Position numbers and translations under genes: made by a program | Part shown: piece by piece, positions 1 through 7,130 of the stretch | Layout of the letters: each line of letters starts with the position of its first letter | Position numbering within the stretch: position 1 is the stretch's first letter | Assembly: GCA_007130555.1 (NCBI GenBank) | Contig: SLSH01000293.1 | Coordinates: 1-24,669, forward strand | From: Bacteroidales bacterium | GTDB taxonomy: Bacteria > Bacteroidota > Bacteroidia > Bacteroidales > ML635J-15 | DNA: 24,669 bases | Reading direction: 5' to 3' | The notes under the pieces: generated by a model | What the model was told of the DNA's origin: nothing | Database searches by the model: none | Seen by the model: the letters and a program-made list of their open reading frames with translations, nothing else

Positions 1-450
1 CCTCAGGAAACAAGACCTCAAAGCAGACCGGTATATGAGGGAAGAACAGATTATAATGTTAATAGAGACAGACAGCCAAGTCAAAGTAGTACAACGCGAC
101 CTGCAACTGTTCAACCAAGTCAAAGACCGGCGCCAAGTTCAGGGAGAGGCACTAGTACAAGTTATACCAGACCAAGTACTAATACGGGCACATATAACAG
201 AGGTTCAAGACCTTCATCAACAGGAGTTTCGCCTCAAAGAAATCCGGGAACTTCAAGACCACAAAGTTCGCCTACTTATAACAGAGGCACAGCACCTTCG
301 TCGTCTTCTTTTAACCGAAGCACTTCTACTCCTAGTAGAGGGTCTAGCTCATCTTTTGGAGGAAGCTCGGGAGGATCAAGAGGTAGTTCAGGTGGTAGTT
401 CAGGTGGTAGTTCAGGTGGAGGCTCTTCATCAAGTGGTAGCAGAAGGTAA
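1..450 (+). CDS. 3' end of a Ser/Gly/Arg/Pro-rich low-complexity protein (5' truncated by window edge)
   Basis: Frame 1 is open from the first base to a TAA at 448-450 and encodes the last 149 residues of a protein. The composition is strongly biased: Arg/Pro/Ser/Thr-rich with recurrent YNRG and SRPS-like segments in the first two thirds, then a Ser/Gly tail containing near-identical GGSS units and ending in SGSRR. Such composition suggests a disordered or extracellular tail. No catalytic domain is visible in the retained part, and I do not recognise the family. A longer-looking ATG frame at 35-460 overlaps it, but that frame gives an implausible Gln/Leu/Val-rich peptide and is read here as the shadow. 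The stop overlaps a possible promoter element for the next gene, which begins 28 bases downstream. The start and any signal peptide lie upstream of the window. Confidence 0.72.
   Translation, partial: PQETRPQSRPVYEGRTDYNVNRDRQPSQSSTTRPATVQPSQRPAPSSGRGTSTSYTRPSTNTGTYNRGSRPSSTGVSPQRNPGTSRPQSSPTYNRGTAPSSSSFNRSTSTPSRGSSSSFGGSSGGSRGSSGGSSGGSSGGGSSSSGSRR
382..417 (+). repeat. Short tandem repeat encoding GGSS units
   Basis: A 12-base unit, GGTGGTAGTTCA, occurs twice in full (391-402 and 403-414). It is preceded by a partial unit at 382-390 and followed by the start of another. It encodes the Gly-Gly-Ser-Ser tail of the low-complexity protein. Units this similar suggest recent slippage, so the copy number may vary between strains. 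Confidence 0.8.
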
Positions 451-455
451 TTTTG
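448..455 (+). promoter_or_regulatory. Possible -7 element (TAATTTTG) upstream of the FadL-like gene
   Basis: TAATTTTG matches the Bacteroidota -7 consensus TAnnTTTG and lies 23 bases before the ATG at 479. It overlaps the stop codon of the preceding gene. No TTTG is found at the expected -33 distance, so this is a weak call. The gene may instead be co-transcribed with the upstream one. Confidence 0.3.
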
Positions 456-478
456 TGTAATTTAATTATAGAAATAAG

Positions 479-1972
479 ATGAAAAAGATATTCGGTTTAT
501 TGATAACTTTAATATTAATTACAACTTTAATTCAAGCTCAAAACGAAATTGATGCTTTACGCTATTCCTATCATATTCCTAGCGGGACAGCAAGGTCAAA
601 TGCTATGGGAGGAGCATTCGGAGCTCTTGGAGCAGACGCTTCAGTTTTGTCTATAAACCCTGCCGGAATGGGAGTATATCAAAATTCAGACTTCACTTTC
701 AGCCCCGGATTTGTTCTTACAAATACCAAAGCAAAATATTTAGGAACAACCCGTACCGATTATGACTTTAATATTAATATGAGTAATATTGCTTATATCG
801 GAACAGCATATACTAATACGACAGGCGGTCATGTTAGCGTTAATCTAGGATTTGCATATAACAGACTAATGGATTATAATCAAAATATCGCAATTGAAGG
901 GATAAATACAGAAAATTCTCTGACGGACTGGTTTGCCCATAGAGCTGCAGGAATAAATTCTAAATATATTTTTGATCAAGATCATTTTTATTCAGGATTA
1001 GCATGGGAAACATATTTGATTGACCCACATCCTGATTACAATAATCAATATATCAGCACTTTTGATAACTATGGACAAACACAAAGAGAATTAATCAACA
1101 AAAACGGATATATAGGCGAATATGCTTTTTCGATTGCAACAAATTATTTACACCAACTCTATATAGGAGCCACATTAGGCTTTCAATCGGTTAGATTTGC
1201 CCAAACAAATATTTATGAAGAATTTGATAAAAATGACAATATTAACGGATTTGATTCTTTTACTTTTAAAGAAAACTTTGAAACAAAAGGATCCGGATTT
1301 TGTTTTAAATTAGGAATACTATTTCGTCCCGTTAAATGGGTAAGAGTAGGAGGAGCAATTCATACACCCACATTTTATAAATTAAACGATACTTATTATA
1401 ATTCTTTAAACTCCGAATTCTCAATTCCAATATTAGAAATTGATCATGATACAGGAGATTCGGTATATTATTCACGTTTTAAATATGATTCAAGCATAGG
1501 AAAACAAAGTTATGAATTAAATTCTCCGTTTAAAGCAATTGGAAATATTGCATTTATTATAAATAAACAAGCTTTGGTAAGCATAGATTATGAATATGTT
1601 AATTATGCGCAGGCAAGATTAAGAAGCGATAATTACAGCTATTTTAATGAGAATGAAAATATTAATAATTATTTTAAAGCAGGACATAATATAAGAGTCG
1701 GAGCAGAATACCGATTTGGACCAATTAGTTTAAGAGCAGGTGGAGCATATTATGACAGTCCTTATAAATTAACTAAAAGAGACAGTCATACTCTTATTTA
1801 TAGCGGAGGTATTGGTATAAGAGGAACAAATATGTATTTTGACGTGTCTTATTCCTATATTGCAAACAAAGAATATTATTATATGTATCAGGGATATGGA
1901 GTAATCAGCCCGGAAACCATAATTAAACAAAACCAAAACAGAATTGTTACGACATTAGGGTTTATATTTTAA
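479..1972 (+). CDS. Outer-membrane FadL/OmpP1-type beta-barrel protein
   Basis: This 497-residue protein has a classical signal peptide: MKK, a hydrophobic core, and likely cleavage after LIQA at residue 20, leaving an N-terminal Gln. Residues 36-66 carry the family's diagnostic N-terminal segment, GTARSNAMGGAFGALGADAS followed by INPAGMG. The rest is alternating aromatic beta-strand sequence with many Tyr, Phe and Asn residues, and the chain ends in LGFIF with a terminal Phe, as expected for a barrel assembled by the BAM complex. FadL/OmpP1 relatives in Bacteroidota are annotated as transporters of hydrophobic compounds, but the true substrate here cannot be read from sequence. A hairpin that could terminate transcription follows 17 bases after the stop, so the gene probably ends its transcription unit before the sigma factor. 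Confidence 0.85.
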   Translation: MKKIFGLLITLILITTLIQAQNEIDALRYSYHIPSGTARSNAMGGAFGALGADASVLSINPAGMGVYQNSDFTFSPGFVLTNTKAKYLGTTRTDYDFNINMSNIAYIGTAYTNTTGGHVSVNLGFAYNRLMDYNQNIAIEGINTENSLTDWFAHRAAGINSKYIFDQDHFYSGLAWETYLIDPHPDYNNQYISTFDNYGQTQRELINKNGYIGEYAFSIATNYLHQLYIGATLGFQSVRFAQTNIYEEFDKNDNINGFDSFTFKENFETKGSGFCFKLGILFRPVKWVRVGGAIHTPTFYKLNDTYYNSLNSEFSIPILEIDHDTGDSVYYSRFKYDSSIGKQSYELNSPFKAIGNIAFIINKQALVSIDYEYVNYAQARLRSDNYSYFNENENINNYFKAGHNIRVGAEYRFGPISLRAGGAYYDSPYKLTKRDSHTLIYSGGIGIRGTNMYFDVSYSYIANKEYYYMYQGYGVISPETIIKQNQNRIVTTLGFIF

Positions 1973-1988
1973 TTAATACATTATTAAA

Positions 1989-2017
1989 TAAAAAATGAAA
2001 TATCTTCTCATTTTTTA
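1989..2017 (+). terminator. AT-rich hairpin, candidate terminator of the FadL-like gene
   Basis: TAAAAAATGA (1989-1998) and TCATTTTTTA (2008-2017) form a perfect 10-bp stem around a 9-base loop, 17 bases after the barrel gene's stop. The 3' arm itself supplies the T run. The stem has only one G-C pair, so termination strength is doubtful. Confidence 0.4.
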
Positions 2018-2169
2018 ATCATTTAATTATTAGCGAGTTGCAGCGTTTTGTTTAGAAAATAATAATTTTTATATAAAAAAACGGAACATTTTTAAATAAT
2101 TTTCGTAATTAGGTATCTGTTAATAAAAATGTTTATAAATAATATAAATTTAAAAGAAAGAAAAGGGAA

Positions 2170-3030
2170 ATGAGACAATTAAAAATTACTAAATCAATTA
2201 CTAATCGTGAAAGTGCTTCTTTAGATAAGTACTTGCAGGAAATTGGAAAAGAAGAATTAATAACTGTTGACGAAGAAGTAGAGTTAGCCCAACGAATCAG
2301 ACGAGGAGACAGAGTCGCTTTAGAAAAACTTACAAAAGCCAATTTACGCTTTGTTGTTTCTGTTGCCAAGCAATATCAAAATCAGGGGCTTAGTCTTCCG
2401 GACCTTATAAATGAAGGGAATTTAGGATTAATTAAAGCTGCTGAGAAATTTGATGAAACACGTGGATTTAAATTTATTTCGTATGCAGTTTGGTGGATAC
2501 GTCAATCTATTTTACAAGCTTTGGCAGAACAATCAAGAATTGTAAGATTACCATTAAATCAGGTTGGCTCTTTAAATAAAATCAATAAAGCTTTTTCAAA
2601 ATTTGAACAGGAAAATGAGAGAAAACCAACTCCGGATGAGTTAGCAAAAGAATTGGATATTTCAGCAGAAAAAGTATCCGATACATTAAGAGTTTCGGGA
2701 AGACATGTTTCTGTTGACACTCCTTTTGTCCAAGGAGAAGAGAACAGTCTATTGGATGTTTTAGAAAATGTTGACCTGCCTCATACCGATTCAATATTGA
2801 TAAATGAATCTTTAAGCAAAGAAATAGCCAGAGCATTGGCAACATTAACAGAAAGAGAGCGAGATATAATCAGATATTTTTTTGGAATATCTTGTCAGGA
2901 AATGACTCTTGAAGAAATCGGGGATAAATTTGGACTGACAAGAGAACGAGTAAGACAAATAAAAGAAAAAGCTATCAGAAGGCTTCGCCATTCAACAAAA
3001 AGCAAATTACTTAAAGCTTATTTGGGATAA
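2170..3030 (+). CDS. rpoD: Primary RNA polymerase sigma factor (sigma-70 family, Bacteroidota type)
   Basis: This 286-residue protein is the housekeeping sigma factor. It lacks region 1.1, as is normal for the primary sigma of Bacteroidota. Visible parts are region 1.2 (about residues 15-50, [18 protein letters not shown]), region 2 (about 58-128) with [14 protein letters not shown] at 101-114 for -10-type recognition and melting, region 3 (about 131-207), and region 4 (about 218-273) with the helix-turn-helix [20 protein letters not shown] contacting the upstream element. It directs recognition of the -33 TTTG / -7 TAnnTTTG promoters of this phylum, examples of which occur in this window. 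The ATG follows an A/G-rich leader. The stop at 3028-3030 directly abuts the terminal inverted repeat of a mobile-type repeat element. Confidence 0.96.
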   Translation: MRQLKITKSITNRESASLDKYLQEIGKEELITVDEEVELAQRIRRGDRVALEKLTKANLRFVVSVAKQYQNQGLSLPDLINEGNLGLIKAAEKFDETRGFKFISYAVWWIRQSILQALAEQSRIVRLPLNQVGSLNKINKAFSKFEQENERKPTPDELAKELDISAEKVSDTLRVSGRHVSVDTPFVQGEENSLLDVLENVDLPHTDSILINESLSKEIARALATLTERERDIIRYFFGISCQEMTLEEIGDKFGLTRERVRQIKEKAIRRLRHSTKSKLLKAYLG

Positions 3031-3051
3031 TAATTAGTGTCTGTCTATAAA
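3031..3051 (+). repeat. Left terminal inverted repeat of the 220-bp element
   Basis: These 21 bases are perfectly inverted at 3230-3250. The outer six, TAATTA, are themselves palindromic, so they may be a duplicated target site rather than part of the element. In that case the true repeat is the inner 15 bases starting GTGTCTGTC. Confidence 0.85.
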
Positions 3052-3229
3052 CCCGGAGTGTCTGAACTATAAAGTTCGGTGGCAAAGCCTGCCCCGACTT
3101 TTTCGGGGGCTTGAGAAGTCTGAAAATACCGCAGTCCCGACTTAGTTTTTGTAAGTTTTTTTGAAAAAAATCAACAAAATCTTTGTCGGGATGAGGATTT
3201 TTCAGACGAGCATAACGCAGCCAACGGAC

Positions 3230-3250
3230 TTTATAGACAGACACTAATTA
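3230..3250 (-). repeat. Right terminal inverted repeat of the 220-bp element
   Basis: This is the exact reverse complement of 3031-3051. The final TTA (3248-3250) supplies the TAA stop of the minus-strand lipoprotein gene. Confidence 0.85.
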
Positions 3251-3622
3251 GTTTATACTCACAAAAAACATATCAATATTTCCATATCTTACAGACAAAA
3301 GTTTTTTTGTAAGGGTAATTAATCTAAACGTATTATTACCCATTGTAAGATATTCGTTATCAGGGGATAATTCCCATGTTGAAGTTGCTACAAAACCACA
3401 TTCATATATTTTTTCCAAATCTCCGTTTTTATTAAAAACATAAATAATATTTTGTGTATCAAGAATAGCGTTTTGGCTATTATCAACAAAAGTATTTACA
3501 ACCCATTTGTGAGAAGTTAAAATATTTATATAACGATTATTTTGATATTTATCCGAACAATTACATAAAACACAGGCTAATAGAATTATCAGAAAAATTA
3601 TATGTTTTTTTTTAATTATCAT
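3248..3622 (-). CDS. Small lipocalin-like lipoprotein
   Basis: This 124-residue protein has a lipoprotein-type N-terminus: MIIKKKH, a hydrophobic stretch, then a Cys-rich segment ACVLCNC. Cys17 (after LLA) is the best candidate for lipidation; Cys20 and Cys22 are alternatives. The mature part has the pattern of small lipocalin-like domains of Bacteroidota: HKWVVN near the start, then short beta-strands including WELSPDNEYLTMG and a final FRLITLTKKLLSVR. Function is unknown. Its ATG overlaps the 3' end of the MBL hydrolase gene by 11 bases, which implies translational coupling. Its TAA stop lies inside the terminal inverted repeat of the adjacent element, so the last codons may have been set by that insertion. 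Confidence 0.68.
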   Translation of the reverse strand: MIIKKKHIIFLIILLACVLCNCSDKYQNNRYINILTSHKWVVNTFVDNSQNAILDTQNIIYVFNKNGDLEKIYECGFVATSTWELSPDNEYLTMGNNTFRLITLTKKLLSVRYGNIDMFFVSIN

Positions 3623-4475
3623 TTTTAATTATTGTTTCTAACTTAAAGACATTATTTGCTCTGATACCTTTAGGAGTCTTTTTTAAATCGCAACATTCAT
3701 TATAATAATCGTGTTGAAATACTATTATTCTGTTTTTTTCATAAGATTCGTTGAGAAAATCTTCTTTTTCTTCTATTACTTCAAGCGGTCTTACATCAAA
3801 TGCAGATATCCATGCCAGTGGTATTAAAGCTAAAATAGGGATTAAGTCTCCCGCGAATGCAATTTCTCTGTTTTTGTAATTTATAATTGGGACCAAAAGT
3901 CCCTGAGTATGGCCGTTAAATATCTTAATTTCTATATTTTTTGTTAATCTTTTATTATTCTCAATCAGATTTAATTTTTTACTGCCTATTAAAAGTTCAA
4001 TATTTTCCGGTTTATAAGAAGCTCTTTCTCTGTAATTAGGACTTAAGGCATTTTTCCATTGAAGTTTGCTGATATGATAATTTGCATTAGGAAAACTAAA
4101 CAATAGTTTTGTTTTATTTTCATTATATTTCAAAGCTCCTCCACAATGGTCATAATGTAAGTGTGTTAAAATTACATCGGTTATATCTTCGGGTTTATAT
4201 CCGTTTTTTTGTAAATTTATTTCTAAATCATTATCAGCACCATCAAAATCATAAATCAATTCATCTTTGTCGTGCTTTGTTCCCACTCCGGCATCAATAA
4301 GAACAATACGATCCCCTTCATCTATTAATAATGATCTTGTTGCACATGTACATAAATTGTTTTCATCAGAAGGGTATTTATTTTTCCACATCCACTTGGG
4401 AATTACTCCAAAAAGTGCTCCTCCGTCTAATTTAATAAGTGGAGTTTCTATTTTAAATATTTTTATGTCTGCCAT
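3612..4475 (-). CDS. MBL-fold (metallo-beta-lactamase superfamily) hydrolase
   Basis: This 287-residue protein carries the metal-binding signature THLHYDH, with His105, His107, Asp109 and His110. Further ligand positions are visible at His189 (NGHTQG), Asp210 (FAGD) and His255 (FQHD). Before the motif is the usual LIDAGVG strand-turn at 60-65. This arrangement predicts a dinuclear zinc hydrolase of the lactonase/glyoxalase-like branch. There is no signal peptide, so it should be cytoplasmic. The natural substrate cannot be inferred. It is first in a two-gene unit with the lipoprotein, and its 3' end overlaps that gene. The upstream region is shared with the divergent coiled-coil gene and carries a -7-like box on this strand. 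Confidence 0.87.
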   Translation of the reverse strand: MADIKIFKIETPLIKLDGGALFGVIPKWMWKNKYPSDENNLCTCATRSLLIDEGDRIVLIDAGVGTKHDKDELIYDFDGADNDLEINLQKNGYKPEDITDVILTHLHYDHCGGALKYNENKTKLLFSFPNANYHISKLQWKNALSPNYRERASYKPENIELLIGSKKLNLIENNKRLTKNIEIKIFNGHTQGLLVPIINYKNREIAFAGDLIPILALIPLAWISAFDVRPLEVIEEKEDFLNESYEKNRIIVFQHDYYNECCDLKKTPKGIRANNVFKLETIIKNDN

Positions 4476-4500
4476 TTAATTACTACTTAAAAAATTATTT

Positions 4501-4508
4501 CAAAAATA
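4501..4508 (-). promoter_or_regulatory. Possible -7 element for the MBL hydrolase operon
   Basis: On the minus strand this reads TATTTTTG, a match to TAnnTTTG, about 25 bases before the ATG at 4475. No -33 TTTG is seen at normal spacing, so support is partial. Confidence 0.35.
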
Positions 4509-4516
4509 CAATAATT

Positions 4517-4549
4517 TTTGAATTTTACAGGTTAATTTTAGTAAATTTG
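4517..4549 (+). promoter_or_regulatory. Bacteroidota-type promoter for the coiled-coil protein and following genes
   Basis: TTTG at 4517-4520 and TAAATTTG at 4542-4549 are separated by 21 bases, matching the phylum's -33/-7 consensus, and are followed by GCAG. Transcription would start near 4556, giving a leader of roughly 35 bases to the ATG at 4591. This is the best-formed promoter in the window and may drive the run of genes from 4591 onward. Confidence 0.65.
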
Positions 4550-4590
4550 CAGCGAAATTATACTTTTTAAAATTGCGTTTTTAGAATAAT

Positions 4591-5496
4591 ATGGAAGAGA
4601 AAAATAAAAGAACATTAAAAAGAGATGAAACAACGACCAAAATATTAATTGCGATTGTTTCTGTTCTTTTGATTGCAGTTGGTGTTATGGGTTGGATGTT
4701 GCACGATTTGTCAAAAAGAGAAAAAAGGTTAATTGTTAAGGAATACGAAGTTACAATTGAAAAAGATAAAATAAAAGAAGAACTTCAGTATTTATTAGAG
4801 GATTATGACATGCTTTATACAAGAAACGACAGTTTAAACGAGGAAATTATAAGAGAGAAAGAATATATAATTGAATTAATTGATGAATTGGACGGAGTTA
4901 AAAATTATAATTATCAAATTCAGCGTAAATATGAACAGGAACTTGGGTCTTTACGACAAATAATGCGTCATTATGTTTATCAGATTGATAGTTTGGATCA
5001 ATTAAGTAAAAGACTAATGGCGGAAAATATTGAAATTAAAGGAGACAGAGAAAGAATTATAGGAGAACTTGATGAAGTCGTTCATAGATATGACGAACTG
5101 GAATTAATAGTTGAAGGAGCCAGTATTGTTAAAGTAACAGACATAACTTTCGATTTTTTAAATCATAGAGGAAGGTCAAGATCAAGAGCAAGAAATATTG
5201 ATAAAATTAAAACATCATTTATTTTACAGGCAAATGATTTAGCCAGAAGTGGTCCGAGAAGAGTATATTTAAGAATAATCAGACCGGATGGATATCCTTA
5301 CACAGACGGGAAACTTTTTGAATATCGTGAAAAAAATATGCCATATACTGTTCACAGAGATATTATATATGAAAATCAAAGATTGGAAGTGTCAATTTTT
5401 TATGATTTGACCGAAACTCTTATACCAGGAGAATATAGAGCCAAAATATACATGGATGGTGAATTAATAGGACAAGCATCTTTTCTGATTGACTAA
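4591..5496 (+). CDS. Membrane-anchored coiled-coil protein, conserved Bacteroidota hypothetical
   Basis: This 301-residue protein has a basic N-terminus, one hydrophobic segment at about residues 18-37, then a long heptad-like, Glu/Lys/Leu-rich coiled coil at about residues 40-180. A C-terminal domain of about 115 residues is rich in predicted beta-strands (from IVKVTDITFDFLNH to IYMDGELIGQASFLID). The predicted layout is a single-pass inner-membrane protein with the coil and beta domain on the periplasmic side. No catalytic motif is visible. Proteins of this build are common and unnamed in Bacteroidota, and I assign no function. It follows a good promoter and precedes the DUF4271 gene by 18 bases, so the two are probably co-transcribed. 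Confidence 0.72.
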   Translation: MEEKNKRTLKRDETTTKILIAIVSVLLIAVGVMGWMLHDLSKREKRLIVKEYEVTIEKDKIKEELQYLLEDYDMLYTRNDSLNEEIIREKEYIIELIDELDGVKNYNYQIQRKYEQELGSLRQIMRHYVYQIDSLDQLSKRLMAENIEIKGDRERIIGELDEVVHRYDELELIVEGASIVKVTDITFDFLNHRGRSRSRARNIDKIKTSFILQANDLARSGPRRVYLRIIRPDGYPYTDGKLFEYREKNMPYTVHRDIIYENQRLEVSIFYDLTETLIPGEYRAKIYMDGELIGQASFLID

Positions 5497-5514
5497 TAAA
5501 AAAAATAGATTTAT

Positions 5515-6261
5515 TTGATAAAAAATCATAATATTATATCAAATTTGTTAAATATATACACGGGGAATTCTATGGAAATATTACCTAGAAATATTCCTGT
5601 AGAACAGTATGTCTTGTTAATTTCAGCATTAATTTCAATTGTTCTAATTATAATTGTTAAAATCTATTTTAAAAGACCAATAAGCAGTATCTTTTTCGAA
5701 GCATTTAAGTTTAATAAGAAAAGAACTTATTATAAAACAGAACTACAAGAAGGAAGTTCGAAAACAAATGTTATTTCGGGGCTATTGATTTTTATATTTT
5801 TTATTAATGTCTTAGCAGTATTTTTTGCTTTTTTTGCGTATGTGTACTCCGGTAATAATGTTTTGGGGAAAAATTTTTACAGTTTATATTCTTTAATCTC
5901 AATGTTTTTATTTGCGTATTTGACAGTTAAGCTCTTAATAATTATCGGGATGGGAATAATTTTTAATATATATAAAATAATATTTGAATATTTGGGATCC
6001 ATATTTTATTATTTTAAAATAACAGGAATTATTTTAATTCCGATATATTTGGTTATACCGTTTGTTGATAATTCTGCTCAACAAATCCTTATATACATTT
6101 GTTTTGGAATTATTGCAATTTCTTTTTTATTAAGAATAATTAAAGGTTTTTTGTTATCTTTTCAAGAAAAATTTTTAATTCATTACTTGATTTTGTATTT
6201 TTGCATTTTTGAAATATTTCCAATTTTAATAATTGCAAAATATTTTAAAGAGATTTTGTAA
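5515..6261 (+). CDS. DUF4271-type integral membrane protein
   Basis: This protein has 248 residues from a TTG start, with about six hydrophobic segments (roughly residues 31-52, 85-110, 121-150, 165-185, 190-212 and 219-244). The last contains LILYFCIFEIFPILI, typical of the Bacteroidota DUF4271 family, whose gene usually lies directly upstream of hemD, as here. An in-frame ATG at 5572 would give 229 residues. The TTG is preferred because the YTGNS segment just before that ATG resembles the conserved region that precedes the first membrane helix in the family, but this rests on memory of the family. Function is unknown; the constant link with hemD hints at a membrane role tied to tetrapyrroles, or merely at conserved gene order. 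Confidence 0.78.
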   Translation: MIKNHNIISNLLNIYTGNSMEILPRNIPVEQYVLLISALISIVLIIIVKIYFKRPISSIFFEAFKFNKKRTYYKTELQEGSSKTNVISGLLIFIFFINVLAVFFAFFAYVYSGNNVLGKNFYSLYSLISMFLFAYLTVKLLIIIGMGIIFNIYKIIFEYLGSIFYYFKITGIILIPIYLVIPFVDNSAQQILIYICFGIIAISFLLRIIKGFLLSFQEKFLIHYLILYFCIFEIFPILIIAKYFKEIL

Positions 6262-6289
6262 AATATTTTTAATTAAAAACTGTTGAATA

Positions 6290-7051
6290 GTGAAAATAAA
6301 GAATATTTTAGTTTCTCAGCCAAAGCCCGAAAGTGACAAGTCTCCGTATTTAGATCTTGCACAAAAACTTTCAGTAAAAATTGATTTTCGTCCTTTTGTT
6401 CAAGTAGAAAGTGTTTCGGTTAAAAATTTCAGAAAAACGCGGATTGATATTTCTAAGCACAGTGCAATTATTTTGACCAGTAGAACAGCAGTAGATCATT
6501 TTTTTAATATGTGCGAGAAATTGAAAATAATGATTAATGATAATTGGAAGTTTTTTTGCCTTTCCGAAGCAATAGCTTTTTATTTGCAAAAATATGTCAT
6601 ATATCGTAAACGTAAAGTTTTTAGCAGCAATGGAAGTTTTGATGATTTATTAAAAGTCATTCAAGAACATTCCGAAGAATTTTTTTTATTACCTTTAAGT
6701 AATGTACATAAGTTTGAAATCCCTAAAAAATTAGAAAAGGCAAATATTAAATATACAAAAGCAATATTATATAAAACCGTGGCATCAGATTTAAGCGACT
6801 TAAAAGATATTAATTATGATATATTGGTTTTTTTCAGTCCTTCGGGTATAGTTTCTTTATTGAAAAATTTTCCTGATTTTAACCAGAGAGATATTCGTAT
6901 AGCAGCTTTTGGACCGTCAACAGCAAAAGCTGTAGAAAATCATAAGCTCAGATTGGATATTAAAGTCCCGACACCTGAATGCTCGTCTATGACATTGGCA
7001 TTGGAAAAATACATTACCGAATTTAATAAAAATGCCAAAAAGAAAAAATAA
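6290..7051 (+). CDS. hemD: Uroporphyrinogen-III synthase
   Basis: This 253-residue protein should close and invert hydroxymethylbilane to uroporphyrinogen III in cytoplasmic tetrapyrrole synthesis. The N-terminal ILVSQPKPESDKSPYLDLA, the following KIDFRPFVQVESVS, and the ILTSRTAVDHFF segment are characteristic of the Bacteroidota form of this fast-evolving family. The C-terminal FFSPSGIV, IAAFGPSTAKAV and PTPECSSMTLAL are the usual second-domain motifs. Translation starts at GTG: an in-frame TGA lies two codons upstream and the family N-terminus begins exactly here. It follows DUF4271 by 28 bases. No other heme-pathway gene is in the window. Confidence 0.9.
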   Translation: MKIKNILVSQPKPESDKSPYLDLAQKLSVKIDFRPFVQVESVSVKNFRKTRIDISKHSAIILTSRTAVDHFFNMCEKLKIMINDNWKFFCLSEAIAFYLQKYVIYRKRKVFSSNGSFDDLLKVIQEHSEEFFLLPLSNVHKFEIPKKLEKANIKYTKAILYKTVASDLSDLKDINYDILVFFSPSGIVSLLKNFPDFNQRDIRIAAFGPSTAKAVENHKLRLDIKVPTPECSSMTLALEKYITEFNKNAKKKK

Positions 7052-7084
7052 TTTTAAGAGTACTTGATTAAATTAATACTACAG

Positions 7085-7128
7085 GGCTTATCGCTGTTTT
7101 AAAAAATACTATTAAGCCAATTTTTTTT
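7085..7128 (+). terminator. Hairpin plus T run between hemD and rnpA
   Basis: GGCTTA (7085-7090) pairs with TAAGCC (7113-7118) across a 22-base loop and is followed after two A residues by eight T residues (7121-7128), directly before the rnpA ATG. It could attenuate read-through from hemD or act in the rnpA leader. The short stem and long loop make this weak. Confidence 0.3.
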
Positions 7129-7130
7129 AA

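Larger units (their letters stand above)
3031..3250. mobile_element. MITE-like 220-bp element with perfect 21-bp terminal inverted repeats
   Basis: The left end (3031-3051, TAATTAGTGTCTGTCTATAA followed by A) is the exact reverse complement of the right end (3230-3250). Inside are nested inverted repeats centred near 3163: GTCTGAAAA (3118-3126) with TTTTCAGAC (3199-3207), CCCGAC (3136-3141) with GTCGGG (3185-3190), and a T7-G-A7 core (3156-3170). A separate GC-rich hairpin, GCCCCGA with TCGGGGGC, lies at 3091-3110. The element encodes no transposase, so it would depend on one elsewhere. It sits between two convergent genes, and its outermost TAATTA touches both stop codons. A degenerate second copy of its right 70 bases is at 13939-14008. 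It could also act as a bidirectional transcription barrier. The 77-residue frame on its minus strand is not conserved in the second copy. Confidence 0.8.

Noticed and set aside
35..460. 141-residue ATG frame on the plus strand
   Set aside because: It overlaps the low-complexity frame that is open from base 1. Its Gln/Leu/Val/Glu-rich repetitive product is what a shifted reading of a Ser/Gly/Arg-rich gene gives.
1973..2169. Promoter for the sigma factor gene
   Set aside because: I looked for TAnnTTTG with an upstream TTTG in this gap and found no acceptable pair. A promoter probably exists but cannot be placed.
2582..2845. 87-residue frame antisense to the sigma factor
   Set aside because: It lies entirely inside the well-supported sigma gene and shows no motif or promoter.
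3011..3244. 77-residue minus-strand frame covering the 220-bp element
   Set aside because: It is contained in the inverted-repeat element plus the sigma gene's end. In the second copy the same frame meets a stop after seven codons, so it is not conserved as coding.
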